Shown here in pieces: positions 31,955-41,682 of a stretch of DNA of 64,000 nt. Both the position numbers and the translations under genes were made by a program. The notes beneath the pieces are model-generated. The model was not told the origin of the DNA. It made no database searches and saw nothing but the letters and a program-made list of their open reading frames with translations. The stretch is taken from assembly GCA_902619495.1 (NCBI GenBank), contig CACNEM010000001.1:92259-156258 (forward strand), written 5' to 3'. Within the stretch, counting starts at the first letter, position 1; each line of letters begins with the position of its first letter. This DNA is from an uncultured Pelagibacteraceae bacterium. GTDB lineage: Bacteria; Pseudomonadota; Alphaproteobacteria; Pelagibacterales; Pelagibacteraceae.

Positions 31955-32566
31955 ATGAGTCGCAATTTTGAAGAAAAAATGAATAGCTTAATTCCTATGG
32001 TTGTCGAACAGACAAGCAAAGGAGAGAGAGCTTACGATATTTATTCAAGGCTTTTAAAAGAAAGAATTGTTTTTTTAGTTGGACCAGTCAATGATGCTGT
32101 TGCTTCTTTAGTAACAGCCCAGCTATTATTTCTAGAGTCGGAAAACCCGAATAAGGAAATTAATTTTTATATAAATAGTCCAGGGGGATTAGTAACAGCA
32201 GGGTTGGGTATTTATGATACTATGCAATATATTAATTCACCTGTTTCTACATTATGTATTGGCCAAGCATCTTCTATGGGTTCATTTTTATTGGCTGCGG
32301 GAGAAAAAGGTAAACGATACTCTTTACCAAATTCTAGAATCATGGTTCATCAGCCCTCCGCAGGTTTTCAAGGTCAGGCAACAGATATTCAAATTCACGC
32401 AAAAGAAATTTTATCTTTAAAAGAGAGGCTTAATAATATCTATTCTAAACATACTGGAAAATCAGTGAAAGAAATTTCTGAAGCATTAGAAAGAGATAAC
32501 TTCATGACAGCAGAGGAAGCTAAAAAATTTGGTCTAATAGACTCTGTTGTGGAAAAAAGAAAATAA
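31955..32566 (+). CDS. clpP: ATP-dependent Clp protease proteolytic subunit
   Basis: [68 protein letters not shown]; alternative upstream start at 31940. Confidence 0.97.
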   Translation: MSRNFEEKMNSLIPMVVEQTSKGERAYDIYSRLLKERIVFLVGPVNDAVASLVTAQLLFLESENPNKEINFYINSPGGLVTAGLGIYDTMQYINSPVSTLCIGQASSMGSFLLAAGEKGKRYSLPNSRIMVHQPSAGFQGQATDIQIHAKEILSLKERLNNIYSKHTGKSVKEISEALERDNFMTAEEAKKFGLIDSVVEKRK

Positions 32567-32598
32567 AACACAATATATAGCTATCCCTACAACTTCAA

Positions 32599-32625
32599 CT
32601 TGATAACAAAAAGTTTGGCATTTAT
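32599..32625 (+). promoter_or_regulatory. possible RpoH-like promoter of clpX (CTTGATA-N13-CATTTAT)
   Basis: Matches heat-shock sigma -35/-10 pattern at appropriate spacing upstream of clpX. Confidence 0.35.
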
Positions 32626-32645
32626 ATTAGTTGTATTGATTCGTT

Positions 32646-33899
32646 ATGACTGAAAAAAATAATAAAAATATTCTTTATTGTTCCTTCTGCGGGAAAAGCC
32701 AACACGAAGTAAGAAAATTAATTGCCGGTCCTACAGTTTTTATTTGTGATGAGTGCGTTGAGCTCTGTATGGATATTATTAAAGAAGAAAACAAAAGCTC
32801 ATTGGTGAAACATCAAGACGGCGTGCCTTCTCCAAAAGAAATTTGCAACGTTCTCGACGATTATGTTATTGGGCAAAAATTAGCAAAAGAAATTCTCTCC
32901 GTAGCTGTTCATAATCATTACAAAAGATTAAATCATGAAACTAAAAATAATAAAGACGTTGAATTATCTAAATCAAATATTCTTTTAGTTGGTCCTACTG
33001 GATGTGGAAAAACCTTATTAGCTCAAACTTTAGCTAGAATTTTAGATGTTCCATTTACTATGGCAGATGCTACGACTTTGACAGAAGCGGGGTATGTAGG
33101 TGAAGATGTTGAAAATATAATTTTAAAACTATTACAATCTGCAGATTATAATGTTGAAAAGGCACAAAGAGGAATCGTTTACATTGACGAAGTAGACAAA
33201 ATTAGTAGAAAATCCGAAAACCCATCTATTACGAGAGACGTTTCTGGAGAAGGTGTTCAGCAGGCTTTATTAAAAATTATGGAAGGAACTATTGCTAGCG
33301 TACCTCCCCAAGGTGGAAGAAAGCATCCTCAACAAGAATTTTTGCAAGTTGATACTACAAATATTTTATTTATTTGTGGAGGTGCATTTGCTGGATTAGA
33401 TAAACTTATTGATAGTAGAGGAAAAGGAAGCTCTATAGGCTTTGGAGCAAAAGTAAAAAACTACAAAGAACAACCTCTTTCGGAATTAATGAAATTGTTA
33501 GAGCCTGAAGATTTAATTAAATATGGTTTAATTCCGGAATTTATTGGAAGAATGCCAATTATCGCAACACTTGATGATTTAGATGAAAAGTCGTTAGTAA
33601 AAATTTTAACTGAACCAAAAAATTCTTTAATAAAACAATATAAAAGGTTGTTTGAGTTTGAAGATGTAGAACTGGAATTTAAAGATGAAGCTATATCCGA
33701 GATAGCAAAGAAAGCGATTTCAAAAAAGACTGGAGCGAGAGGTTTGAGATCAATTCTTGAAAATATATTGCTTAAAACCATGTTTGAACTGCCTGATATG
33801 GAAAATGTTATAAAGGTGACTGTTGATAAAGCTTCAGTTAAAGGTAGCTCTGAACCCATTGTCACATACGGTGAAAAATCAACAACATCTGTAGCATAA
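32646..33899 (+). CDS. clpX: ATP-dependent Clp protease ATP-binding subunit ClpX
   Basis: [19 protein letters not shown] zinc finger; [35 protein letters not shown]. Confidence 0.97.
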   Translation: MTEKNNKNILYCSFCGKSQHEVRKLIAGPTVFICDECVELCMDIIKEENKSSLVKHQDGVPSPKEICNVLDDYVIGQKLAKEILSVAVHNHYKRLNHETKNNKDVELSKSNILLVGPTGCGKTLLAQTLARILDVPFTMADATTLTEAGYVGEDVENIILKLLQSADYNVEKAQRGIVYIDEVDKISRKSENPSITRDVSGEGVQQALLKIMEGTIASVPPQGGRKHPQQEFLQVDTTNILFICGGAFAGLDKLIDSRGKGSSIGFGAKVKNYKEQPLSELMKLLEPEDLIKYGLIPEFIGRMPIIATLDDLDEKSLVKILTEPKNSLIKQYKRLFEFEDVELEFKDEAISEIAKKAISKKTGARGLRSILENILLKTMFELPDMENVIKVTVDKASVKGSSEPIVTYGEKSTTSVA

Positions 33900-33912
33900 T
33901 CCTAATTTGTTT

Positions 33913-33941
33913 CTTGAAATTAGCAGATTAATTGTCATATT
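33913..33941 (+). promoter_or_regulatory. possible RpoH-like promoter of lon (CTTGAAA-N16-CATATT)
   Basis: Perfect CTTGAAA -35 and CATATT -10-like hexamer just upstream of lon ATG (33950). Confidence 0.4.
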
Positions 33942-33949
33942 AATAATTA

Positions 33950-36334
33950 ATGAAAGCCTCATATTTAAAACCTCTGCTACCACTTAGAGATATCGTGATT
34001 TTTCCTTCTATGGTAGTGCCATTATTTGTAGGAAGGGAAAAATCTATTAAAGCTCTACAAGAAGTGATGAAGTCCGACAAGTCAATTGTTTTAGTAACTC
34101 AAAAAAATTCTGAAGTTGATGACCCTGTTGGAAAAGATTTATATCAATATGGATGTTTAAGTAAAGTCTTACAACTTCTAAAGCTTCCAGATGGAACAGT
34201 AAAAGTTTTAGTTGAAGGTGAAAAAAGGGTAAAAATTTTAAAACATAGTGAAAGTTCAAATAATTTCTTAAATTGTGAAGTTGAAGTTGTAGATGATCAA
34301 AATACCTCAAAAGATCTTGAACAGTTTGCTTCAGGTTTAGTTAAAAAATTTGAGAGACTTCAAACATTAAGTAAAAGAGAGTTTAACGAGAGTTCAAATA
34401 ACATTAAGAATTTAAAAGACCCCTCACAAATAGCAAATAACATATCTTCAAATTTAAATATCCAGATTTTTGAAAAACAAGAATTGCTTGAGATTACAGA
34501 TCTTAAAAAAAAACTAGAGAAAATTCATGCGATTATAGAAAAGGAAACAAGCGTGATATCTGTTGAGAAAAAAATAAGAGGTAGAGTAAAAAACCAAATG
34601 GAAAAAACTCAAAGAGAATACTATTTAAATGAACAGTTAAAAGCTATTCAAAAAGAACTTGGAGAAATTGATGAAGGTAAAGATGAATTGTCTTCATTGT
34701 CGAAAGCTATATCTGAGGCAAAAATGCCTAAATTAGCAAAAGAAAAATGTTTATCTGAATTAAAAAAACTTAAATCGATGAGTCCTATGTCAGCTGAAGC
34801 CACAGTAGTAAGAAACTATTTAGACTGGATGACAGAACTACCTTGGTCAAATAAATCAAAGATAAATACTGATTTAAATAATGCTCAAAAGATTTTAGAT
34901 GAAGATCATTATGGTTTAGAAAAAGTTAAAGAGAGAATAATAGAATTTCTTGCAGTACAAAAAAGAATCCAAAAAATGAAAGGCCCAATTTTGTGTTTAG
35001 TTGGCCCTCCAGGTGTAGGAAAAACTTCATTAGGTAAATCGATCGCAAAGGCAACAAATAGAAAATTTATTAGAATTTCTTTAGGTGGAATTAGAGATGA
35101 AGCTGAAATCAGAGGTCACAGAAGAACATACATAGGTTCTTTACCTGGAAAAATAATTCAGATGATGAAAAAAGCTGGAACAAAAAATCCTTTATTTCTT
35201 TTAGATGAAATTGATAAAGTTGGTAATGATTATAGAGGCGATCCGTCATCTGCTTTGCTAGAGGCTTTAGACCCTGAGCAAAATAAAGAATTTAATGATC
35301 ATTACTTAGAAGTAGATTATGATTTATCAGATGTAATGTTTGTTACAACTGCAAATACTTTAAATATACTTCCACCATTGCTTGATAGAATGGAAGTTAT
35401 CAGGTTGTCAGGTTATACAGAGGATGAAAAGTTTAATATTTCACAAAAATTTTTAATACCTAATCAAAGTAAAAATAACGGTCTTAAAAAAGAGGAGTGG
35501 AATATTGATGAAAATGTTATTAGAAAAATTATAAGACATTATACTAGAGAGTCGGGTGTTAGAAATCTTGAAAGAGAAATCTCAAAAATTGCAAGAAAGC
35601 TAGTTAAAAAAATAGACAATAAAGAAAAAGTTAATAACCCTGTTTCAGAAAAAGATTTAAAAGACTTGTTAGGAGTGCAAAAATTCAATTACGGGGAAAT
35701 AGAGGAGGAAAACAGAATAGGAGTTGTAACTGGTTTAGCCTGGACAGAGGTAGGTGGTGAAATATTAAAGATAGAGTCAGTTGTAATGCCTGGGAAAGGA
35801 AAAATGCAAATAACTGGTAAACTTGGAGATGTAATGCAAGAGTCAGTAAAAGCTGCAAAATCTTATATTAGATCTAAAAGTTTGGAATATGGAGTAATAC
35901 CACCTTTGTTTGACAAAAAAGACTTTCATATTCACGTACCAGAAGGGGCTACACCTAAAGATGGCCCGTCCGCAGGAATTGGAATGGTAACGTCAATTAT
36001 TTCAGCAATCACAGAGATACCAGTAAACAAAAATGTTGCAATGACAGGTGAGATAACTTTAAGAGGATTAGTTCTACCTATTGGAGGATTAAAAGAGAAA
36101 TTATTGGCAGCTCATAGAGCAGGTATAAAAAAAGTTTTAATTCCTGTTGAAAACAAAAAAGATTTAGTAGAAGTTCCTAAAACTATTCTAGACTCCATGG
36201 AAATTATTCCTGTTAAAAATGTTGATGAAGTATTAAAAGTTGCATTGACAAAACCTTTAAAAAGAGTTGAGTGGGTAGAAGTAGATCAGATAGCTAAAGA
36301 TAAACAGAAAAAAGGTGAGCTAAGTACTCATTAA
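33950..36334 (+). CDS. lon: ATP-dependent protease La
   Basis: [56 protein letters not shown]. Confidence 0.97.
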   Translation: MKASYLKPLLPLRDIVIFPSMVVPLFVGREKSIKALQEVMKSDKSIVLVTQKNSEVDDPVGKDLYQYGCLSKVLQLLKLPDGTVKVLVEGEKRVKILKHSESSNNFLNCEVEVVDDQNTSKDLEQFASGLVKKFERLQTLSKREFNESSNNIKNLKDPSQIANNISSNLNIQIFEKQELLEITDLKKKLEKIHAIIEKETSVISVEKKIRGRVKNQMEKTQREYYLNEQLKAIQKELGEIDEGKDELSSLSKAISEAKMPKLAKEKCLSELKKLKSMSPMSAEATVVRNYLDWMTELPWSNKSKINTDLNNAQKILDEDHYGLEKVKERIIEFLAVQKRIQKMKGPILCLVGPPGVGKTSLGKSIAKATNRKFIRISLGGIRDEAEIRGHRRTYIGSLPGKIIQMMKKAGTKNPLFLLDEIDKVGNDYRGDPSSALLEALDPEQNKEFNDHYLEVDYDLSDVMFVTTANTLNILPPLLDRMEVIRLSGYTEDEKFNISQKFLIPNQSKNNGLKKEEWNIDENVIRKIIRHYTRESGVRNLEREISKIARKLVKKIDNKEKVNNPVSEKDLKDLLGVQKFNYGEIEEENRIGVVTGLAWTEVGGEILKIESVVMPGKGKMQITGKLGDVMQESVKAAKSYIRSKSLEYGVIPPLFDKKDFHIHVPEGATPKDGPSAGIGMVTSIISAITEIPVNKNVAMTGEITLRGLVLPIGGLKEKLLAAHRAGIKKVLIPVENKKDLVEVPKTILDSMEIIPVKNVDEVLKVALTKPLKRVEWVEVDQIAKDKQKKGELSTH

Positions 36335-36345
36335 ATACTTAAAAA

Positions 36346-37236
36346 TTAATCAATCCAATCTTTATATTTTAAAATATTATTAGAGATATAATCTGGTAAA
36401 AAGTTTAATTTAACTTTTTGTAAAGTAGATTTACCTGACCATTTATATCCTTTTTGATCAACAGTGTGATCGTACATTACTCTTTTTTCTGAGATTAATT
36501 TTTTTAAATCATCTAGTTTTAAACCGCTTTCTTCAAATTCATAGTGATGTGCAAAATTATTAAGTTTTTTTTCCAATTCTTCTGGAGTTTTTAAACAAGT
36601 AAAATGCCAACCACCGTTTTCTATAAAATATAAATTAGAATATTTTTTTTTGGAAAAATACGTGTCAATTCTCCATTTAGGATATTTTTTTCCTTTAATA
36701 TTTCTTAACCATTGCGGTGATGAAAAATTTTTGTATTTAGCACCTTTCGTACCTTGCCACTTAAATTGATCATAATAAAGATTAAATTTATAATAAAACA
36801 TTTTTTGTTCAAAAATAAGAATGTTATTTTTAATATTAGAAAAATTTAATTCTTGAAGATTTGGAATTTCATCTAAGTCGCTTATTAAAACTAAATCTTC
36901 TCCTGATAAGTCAGTCAATCCTTTTCTAAGATTTTCTCTTTGAAAGTAGTCTCTAGCCATTCCATTTAAAATAAGTTTTTCACCTCTTTTATGTTTTGGT
37001 TCATTTTCAACAAATTTTAAAATATTATTTGGTTGCTCGTCGACTACAATATAATTTATTTTATCTTTAAATTTTCTATAATTATTAATATCAAATTTTA
37101 ATTTTTTTTTGTTACCATTATGGGTGTAAGTAGCCTCACTAATTACGAATTTTTTTACGAATTTATCTAGAAAATTTAACCTTAAATCAAGAAGAAGGTC
37201 CTCATCATAATACATAAAGCAGTCGTATATATTCAT
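36346..37236 (-). CDS. glycosyltransferase family 17-like protein (beta-1,4-GlcNAc-transferase/MGAT3-like)
   Basis: IYDCFMYYDEDLLLDLRLNFLDKFVKKFVISEATYTHNG..., LVLISDLDEIPN, GGWHFTCLKTPEEL. Confidence 0.8.
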   Translation of the reverse strand: MNIYDCFMYYDEDLLLDLRLNFLDKFVKKFVISEATYTHNGNKKKLKFDINNYRKFKDKINYIVVDEQPNNILKFVENEPKHKRGEKLILNGMARDYFQRENLRKGLTDLSGEDLVLISDLDEIPNLQELNFSNIKNNILIFEQKMFYYKFNLYYDQFKWQGTKGAKYKNFSSPQWLRNIKGKKYPKWRIDTYFSKKKYSNLYFIENGGWHFTCLKTPEELEKKLNNFAHHYEFEESGLKLDDLKKLISEKRVMYDHTVDQKGYKWSGKSTLQKVKLNFLPDYISNNILKYKDWID

Positions 37237-37289
37237 GTTATTTGAGTTATAATAAAATATAATATAAGTAAATATAAATTAAAATTTCT

Positions 37290-39842
37290 ATGAAAAAGAA
37301 AATAATAATAACAGGTGGATTAGGTTATATTGGCACTGAATTATGTAAACTTTATTCAGGAGTTAGTTGGAATCATGAAATAATTGTTATTGATAATAGA
37401 TTTATTTCTGAACGTATAAATCAACTACGAAACTGGAATATAGAATTTGTGCAAGGAGATATTCTTGATAGAGAACTTGTAACAAAATACTTTAAAGATG
37501 CAGATACTGTTCATCATTTAGCAGGAATTACAGACGTTCCAAGAGTAAAAAGTGAATCTTCTCAAATTCAAGATGAAAGAATAAAAGAAGTAGCTGAAAA
37601 AGGAACTCAAAATATTTTAGATATAATACCAAAAAAGTGTAAAATAATTTTTCCATCAACTCATGTTGTCTATGAGGGAATTAATGAGGTAAAGACCGAT
37701 ATTAAAGAAGAGGAAAAAACTAACCCAATTTTATCTTATTCAACATCTAAAGACATAAATGAAAAACAGTTAAAAAAATCTGGAAAAAATTTTGTAATTT
37801 TAAGGCTAGGATCAGTTTACGGTTATTCAACAGATACGATGCGTATGGATATCATGCCAAATTTATTTTCAAAAATTGCATCTCAAAACGGAACAATAAA
37901 AATGTTTGCAGGTGGTAGGCAGATAAAAAGTTTAGTGCCTTTAATTGATGTGGCGAGATGTTTTAAATTCATGGAGGAGAAAAATGAAATTAATTCTGAA
38001 ATTTTTAATCTCACAAAAGACACTATAACAGTTAAAGGAGTTGCTGAAATCTGCAAAAAATATAATCCAAAAATAAACCTCAAAGAAACTAATGATGAAA
38101 TTCCAAATTTAGGTTTTTCATTGTCTAATAAAAAATTATTAAATACAGGCTTTGAGTTTCTTTATAACTTAGATCAGAATATCAAAGAGATGATAGAGAA
38201 ATGGTCAAATCAAAATATTGTAAAAGATTTGGAGTACGTGAGAGATGGTGAAAACCTTTTTGTAGATAGTAGAGGTTCAATAAGCAATCATGAGTTGACT
38301 GAGCCCATTAATTTAATTGGATTAATTGAATCTAAAAAAGGAACTATTAGAGCAAATCATTATCACCCACAACAAGAACAAAAATGTTTATTTACCAAAG
38401 GTCAAATTATAGAAGTTTTTCAAGATATTTTAAATCCTGGTGCCCCAAAAATTACACAAGTTGTAAATGCAGGTCAGCTTTCGGTAATCAAACCAAATGT
38501 TGCGCATACAATGGTTTTTTCAAAAGATACTACATTTTTGAATCTAGTTAGAGGAGAAAGAGATCATGAAAATTATGGAATTACTCATACTATAAAACAT
38601 GTATTTGTAGATGAAAAAGAAAAAAACTTGTTATTAGGATGCTATAAATTTGAATGTAGATCATGTGGTAATCAAGATTTGAAGAGAGTCGTATCTTTAG
38701 GTTATCAACCTCTTGCAAATAATTTATTAAAAAAAAAAAATGATAAATGTGAACTTTATCCTTTAGAAGTTAATTATTGTAAAAAATGCCATAATTGCCA
38801 ATTATCAGTCTCAGTGGACCCAAAAAAAATGTTTTCAAACTACCTTTACACTTCATCAACCTCAAAAATATTTAGAAATCACTTTATTGATGCTGCAAAA
38901 AAATATTTAAAAGAATTAAAATTAAATAAGAAAAAATCTCTGATAATTGATGTTGGAAGTAATGATGGGGTTGCGTTAAAACCCTTTTTAGATATGGGTT
39001 TTAAAAATGTGCTTGGCATCGAACCTGCAAAAAACTTGGCGAAACTTGCTAATAAAAATAAGATCAAAACTTTCAATGGTTTTTTAGAGAAAAAAAACTT
39101 AAAAAAAATTAAAAAAAATGCGGACTTAATTTTAGCATCAAATGTTTTTGCACACTCCGATAAATTAAAAGAAATGGCTAATTGTATGCTTTCACTTTTA
39201 AGCAATAAAGGAACAATTATAATTGAAGTTCAATATTTAATGAATACCTTAAAAGATTTAACTTTTGATAATATTTATCACGAACATTATAATTATTGGT
39301 CTTTAACATCCTTAGTAAATTTTTTTAATCAATTTAACGCAAAAATAGTAAAATCAGAATGTGTAGATACTCATGGAGGATCACTGAGGATTTATATAAA
39401 GAAGGATAAAAAAGCAAAAGTCGATAAAAGTGTAAAAAAAATGCTTCAAGAAGAAGAAGATTTTGGCATAAAGAAATTTAAAACTTATAGAGACTTTGGA
39501 GAAAAAGTTTATAAAATCAGGGAAAACGTAAGAAAAAATATAAAAAAATTAAAAGAAAAAAATAAATTCATAATTGGATATGGTGCCCCAGCTAAAGCAA
39601 CTACTGCACTAAATTTCTTTAGAATATCAAATGAGATAGATTTTATTGTGGAAGATAATAAATTAAAACATAACAAATTTATTCCTGGAGTAAATATACC
39701 CATTCAAAGCAAATCAAAAGTTAAGAATAATGATAATACGCTTATTGTTTTAGCATGGAATTTTTTTAAAGATATTAAAAAAAATAATTTAAGTCTCTCG
39801 AATAATATAATTAATATTAAAGATCTTGAAGCTAATAAGTAA
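37290..39842 (+). CDS. fusion protein: NAD-dependent epimerase/dehydratase (SDR) + cupin + Zn-binding class I C-methyltransferase
   Basis: N-term ITGGLGYIGTELCKLY Rossmann SDR; middle NHYHPQQEQKCLFTKGQIIEVFQD cupin; C-term CRSCGNQDLKRVVSLGYQPLANNLL...CKKCHNC zinc site, LIIDVGSNDGVALKPF SAM motif, C-terminal C-methyltransferase domain. Confidence 0.88.
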   Translation: MKKKIIITGGLGYIGTELCKLYSGVSWNHEIIVIDNRFISERINQLRNWNIEFVQGDILDRELVTKYFKDADTVHHLAGITDVPRVKSESSQIQDERIKEVAEKGTQNILDIIPKKCKIIFPSTHVVYEGINEVKTDIKEEEKTNPILSYSTSKDINEKQLKKSGKNFVILRLGSVYGYSTDTMRMDIMPNLFSKIASQNGTIKMFAGGRQIKSLVPLIDVARCFKFMEEKNEINSEIFNLTKDTITVKGVAEICKKYNPKINLKETNDEIPNLGFSLSNKKLLNTGFEFLYNLDQNIKEMIEKWSNQNIVKDLEYVRDGENLFVDSRGSISNHELTEPINLIGLIESKKGTIRANHYHPQQEQKCLFTKGQIIEVFQDILNPGAPKITQVVNAGQLSVIKPNVAHTMVFSKDTTFLNLVRGERDHENYGITHTIKHVFVDEKEKNLLLGCYKFECRSCGNQDLKRVVSLGYQPLANNLLKKKNDKCELYPLEVNYCKKCHNCQLSVSVDPKKMFSNYLYTSSTSKIFRNHFIDAAKKYLKELKLNKKKSLIIDVGSNDGVALKPFLDMGFKNVLGIEPAKNLAKLANKNKIKTFNGFLEKKNLKKIKKNADLILASNVFAHSDKLKEMANCMLSLLSNKGTIIIEVQYLMNTLKDLTFDNIYHEHYNYWSLTSLVNFFNQFNAKIVKSECVDTHGGSLRIYIKKDKKAKVDKSVKKMLQEEEDFGIKKFKTYRDFGEKVYKIRENVRKNIKKLKEKNKFIIGYGAPAKATTALNFFRISNEIDFIVEDNKLKHNKFIPGVNIPIQSKSKVKNNDNTLIVLAWNFFKDIKKNNLSLSNNIINIKDLEANK

Positions 39843-40362
39843 TTAAGTCTTTCCAAATCTCAAAAATATTTCTTATACTCTCAAAAAAATAATTTAAATA
39901 ATATTCTGACGCTGGTATATTTGCAATTATAAATCCCTGTGAAAAGTATAAAATACGCGACAAAGCAATCACAAAAACAATTAATATAATAAGCGAATTA
40001 TAAAATCCGAAAGAAACTTTTCCTTCCTCTTTTTTATTAATTTTTTTTATAGGTTGTGGGTCATCAAGTTTGATACCATGCTTTTTAGCTAGATATTCGG
40101 GTGAGTATAAACTGATTTCTCTTGATTTTTTTGTGGTAGGTTTTTTTATTTTTTTTTGTTTTTGTACTTTCTGTTGAGTCGGCTGAGGTTTTGAAACTAT
40201 TTTTTGTAGTTTTGAGATTGATTGAGGTTTTGTAACTTCACCTACAGGAAATTGTTTCCATTTTAAACCACAAAAACCGCATTGTACCAATCTACCAGAT
40301 GCTGGAATCGAGTTATCAGGTAGTGTAAATTTTTTTTCACCACAATTACAAGTTATAATCAT
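39832..40362 (-). CDS. MJ0042-type zinc-ribbon protein with one TM segment
   Basis: N-terminal MIITCNCGEKKFTLPDNSIPASGRLVQCGFCGLKWKQ zinc ribbon; TM SLIILIVFVIALSRILYF. Confidence 0.8.
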   Translation of the reverse strand: MIITCNCGEKKFTLPDNSIPASGRLVQCGFCGLKWKQFPVGEVTKPQSISKLQKIVSKPQPTQQKVQKQKKIKKPTTKKSREISLYSPEYLAKKHGIKLDDPQPIKKINKKEEGKVSFGFYNSLIILIVFVIALSRILYFSQGFIIANIPASEYYLNYFFESIRNIFEIWKDLITY

Positions 40363-40462
40363 AATATTTCAATAATACTGCTATTTATATAAATTACACT
40401 AAAATTTAAATACTTTTTTACTTTATAAAGTTTTTATTGTATATCTCGATTTTATTTAATTG

Positions 40463-40538
40463 GGGCGGTTAGCTCAGTTGGTAGAGCATCTCGTTTACAC
40501 CGAGAGGGTCATAGGTTCGAGTCCTTTACCGCCCACCA
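40463..40538 (+). tRNA. tRNA-Val (anticodon TAC), CCA encoded
   Basis: GGGCGGT/ACCGCCC acceptor, TAGCTCAGTTGGTAGAGC D-arm, TTTACAC loop, GGTTCGAGTCC T-arm. Confidence 0.97.
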
Positions 40539-40546
40539 TTGAATAA

Positions 40547-40624
40547 GGGGGTGTAGCTCAGCTTGGTTAGAGCGCCTGCCTGTCACGCAGGAGGTCGCGG
40601 GTTCGAGTCCCGTCACTCCCGCCA
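40547..40624 (+). tRNA. tRNA-Asp (anticodon GTC), CCA encoded
   Basis: GGGGGTG/CACTCCC acceptor, CCTGCCTGTCACGCAGG anticodon arm, GCGGGTTCGAGTCCCGT T-arm. Confidence 0.97.
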
Positions 40625-40783
40625 CTAGTTGATAATGATTTTCATCTAGCCAGTTATAATTAAGCATAATTTGATCAACATAATGCTTCTATCTGTCCTG
40701 TACTCTTTAATAATAAATGTTATAAATATTACCTACTAATACAAGAATCCTTAAACTACGGTATTAAGGTAGGTATTAAAAAC
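40625..40783 (+). promoter_or_regulatory. structured spacer/5' leader of the nuo operon (candidate cis-regulatory RNA)
   Basis: Three consecutive inverted repeats: 40625-40649, 40662-40688, 40730-40775; last contains an alternative nested hairpin and the likely nuoA SD. Confidence 0.45.
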
Positions 40784-41152
40784 ATGATTTATAATTTTTT
40801 ATCAGAATATTTATCAATAATAATTTTTTTATTCATTGCTTTGTTCTTAAGCATTGGGTTTATATTAGCAAATTATTTAGCATCCCCATCTAATCCAGAC
40901 CCTGAAAAGTTGTCCGCTTATGAGTGTGGTTTTGAAGCATTTGACGACTCGAGAATGGAATTCGATGTAAGATTTTATCTAGTTGCAATATTATTTATAA
41001 TTTTTGATTTAGAAATAGCTTTTCTTTTTCCGTGGGCTATATCTTTAGGCAATTTAGGTGCATTAGGTTTTTGGTCAATGATGATTTTTTTAGCTATTTT
41101 AACAATTGGATTTATTTATGAGTGGAAAAAGGGAGCTTTAGAGTGGGAATAA
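40784..41152 (+). CDS. nuoA: NADH-quinone oxidoreductase subunit A
   Basis: [44 protein letters not shown]. Confidence 0.97.
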   Translation: MIYNFLSEYLSIIIFLFIALFLSIGFILANYLASPSNPDPEKLSAYECGFEAFDDSRMEFDVRFYLVAILFIIFDLEIAFLFPWAISLGNLGALGFWSMMIFLAILTIGFIYEWKKGALEWE

Positions 41153-41679
41153 AATTTAATTTAAGTCCAAACAAAGAGAAACAAATTCCAGAGGAATTTA
41201 AAGATTTGGCGAAAGATTTTGCAGAAAAAGGTTTCATAACTACCTCGTCAGAAAACTTAATTAATTGGGCTAGAACCGGCTCATTACATTGGATGACATT
41301 TGGTCTTGCTTGTTGTGCGGTTGAAATGATGCAGACTTCGATGCCAAGATATGACTTAGAAAGATTTGGTGCAGCCCCTAGAGCATCGCCGAGACAATCC
41401 GATGTGATGATAGTGGCTGGAACTTTAACAAATAAAATGGCACCAGCTCTTAGAAAAGTTTACGATCAAATGCCTGAACCAAGATATGTTGTGTCCATGG
41501 GTAGTTGCGCTAATGGAGGTGGTTATTATCATTACTCATACTCTGTAGTAAGAGGATGTGATAAAATCGTTCCAGTTGATATTTATATTCCTGGATGCCC
41601 TCCTTCAGCAGAGGCCCTTCTTTATGGAATTTTACAACTTCAAAAAAAAATAAGAAGAGAAGGAAATATACAGAGATAA
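41122..41679 (+). CDS. nuoB: NADH-quinone oxidoreductase subunit B
   Basis: [68 protein letters not shown]. Confidence 0.97.
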   Translation: MEKGSFRVGIKFNLSPNKEKQIPEEFKDLAKDFAEKGFITTSSENLINWARTGSLHWMTFGLACCAVEMMQTSMPRYDLERFGAAPRASPRQSDVMIVAGTLTNKMAPALRKVYDQMPEPRYVVSMGSCANGGGYYHYSYSVVRGCDKIVPVDIYIPGCPPSAEALLYGILQLQKKIRREGNIQR

Positions 41680-41682
41680 TCA

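Noticed and set aside
40420-40431. Perfect palindrome ACTTTATAAAGT upstream of tRNA-Val
   Set aside because: All but two pairs are A/T in a very AT-rich spacer; likely chance without conservation data
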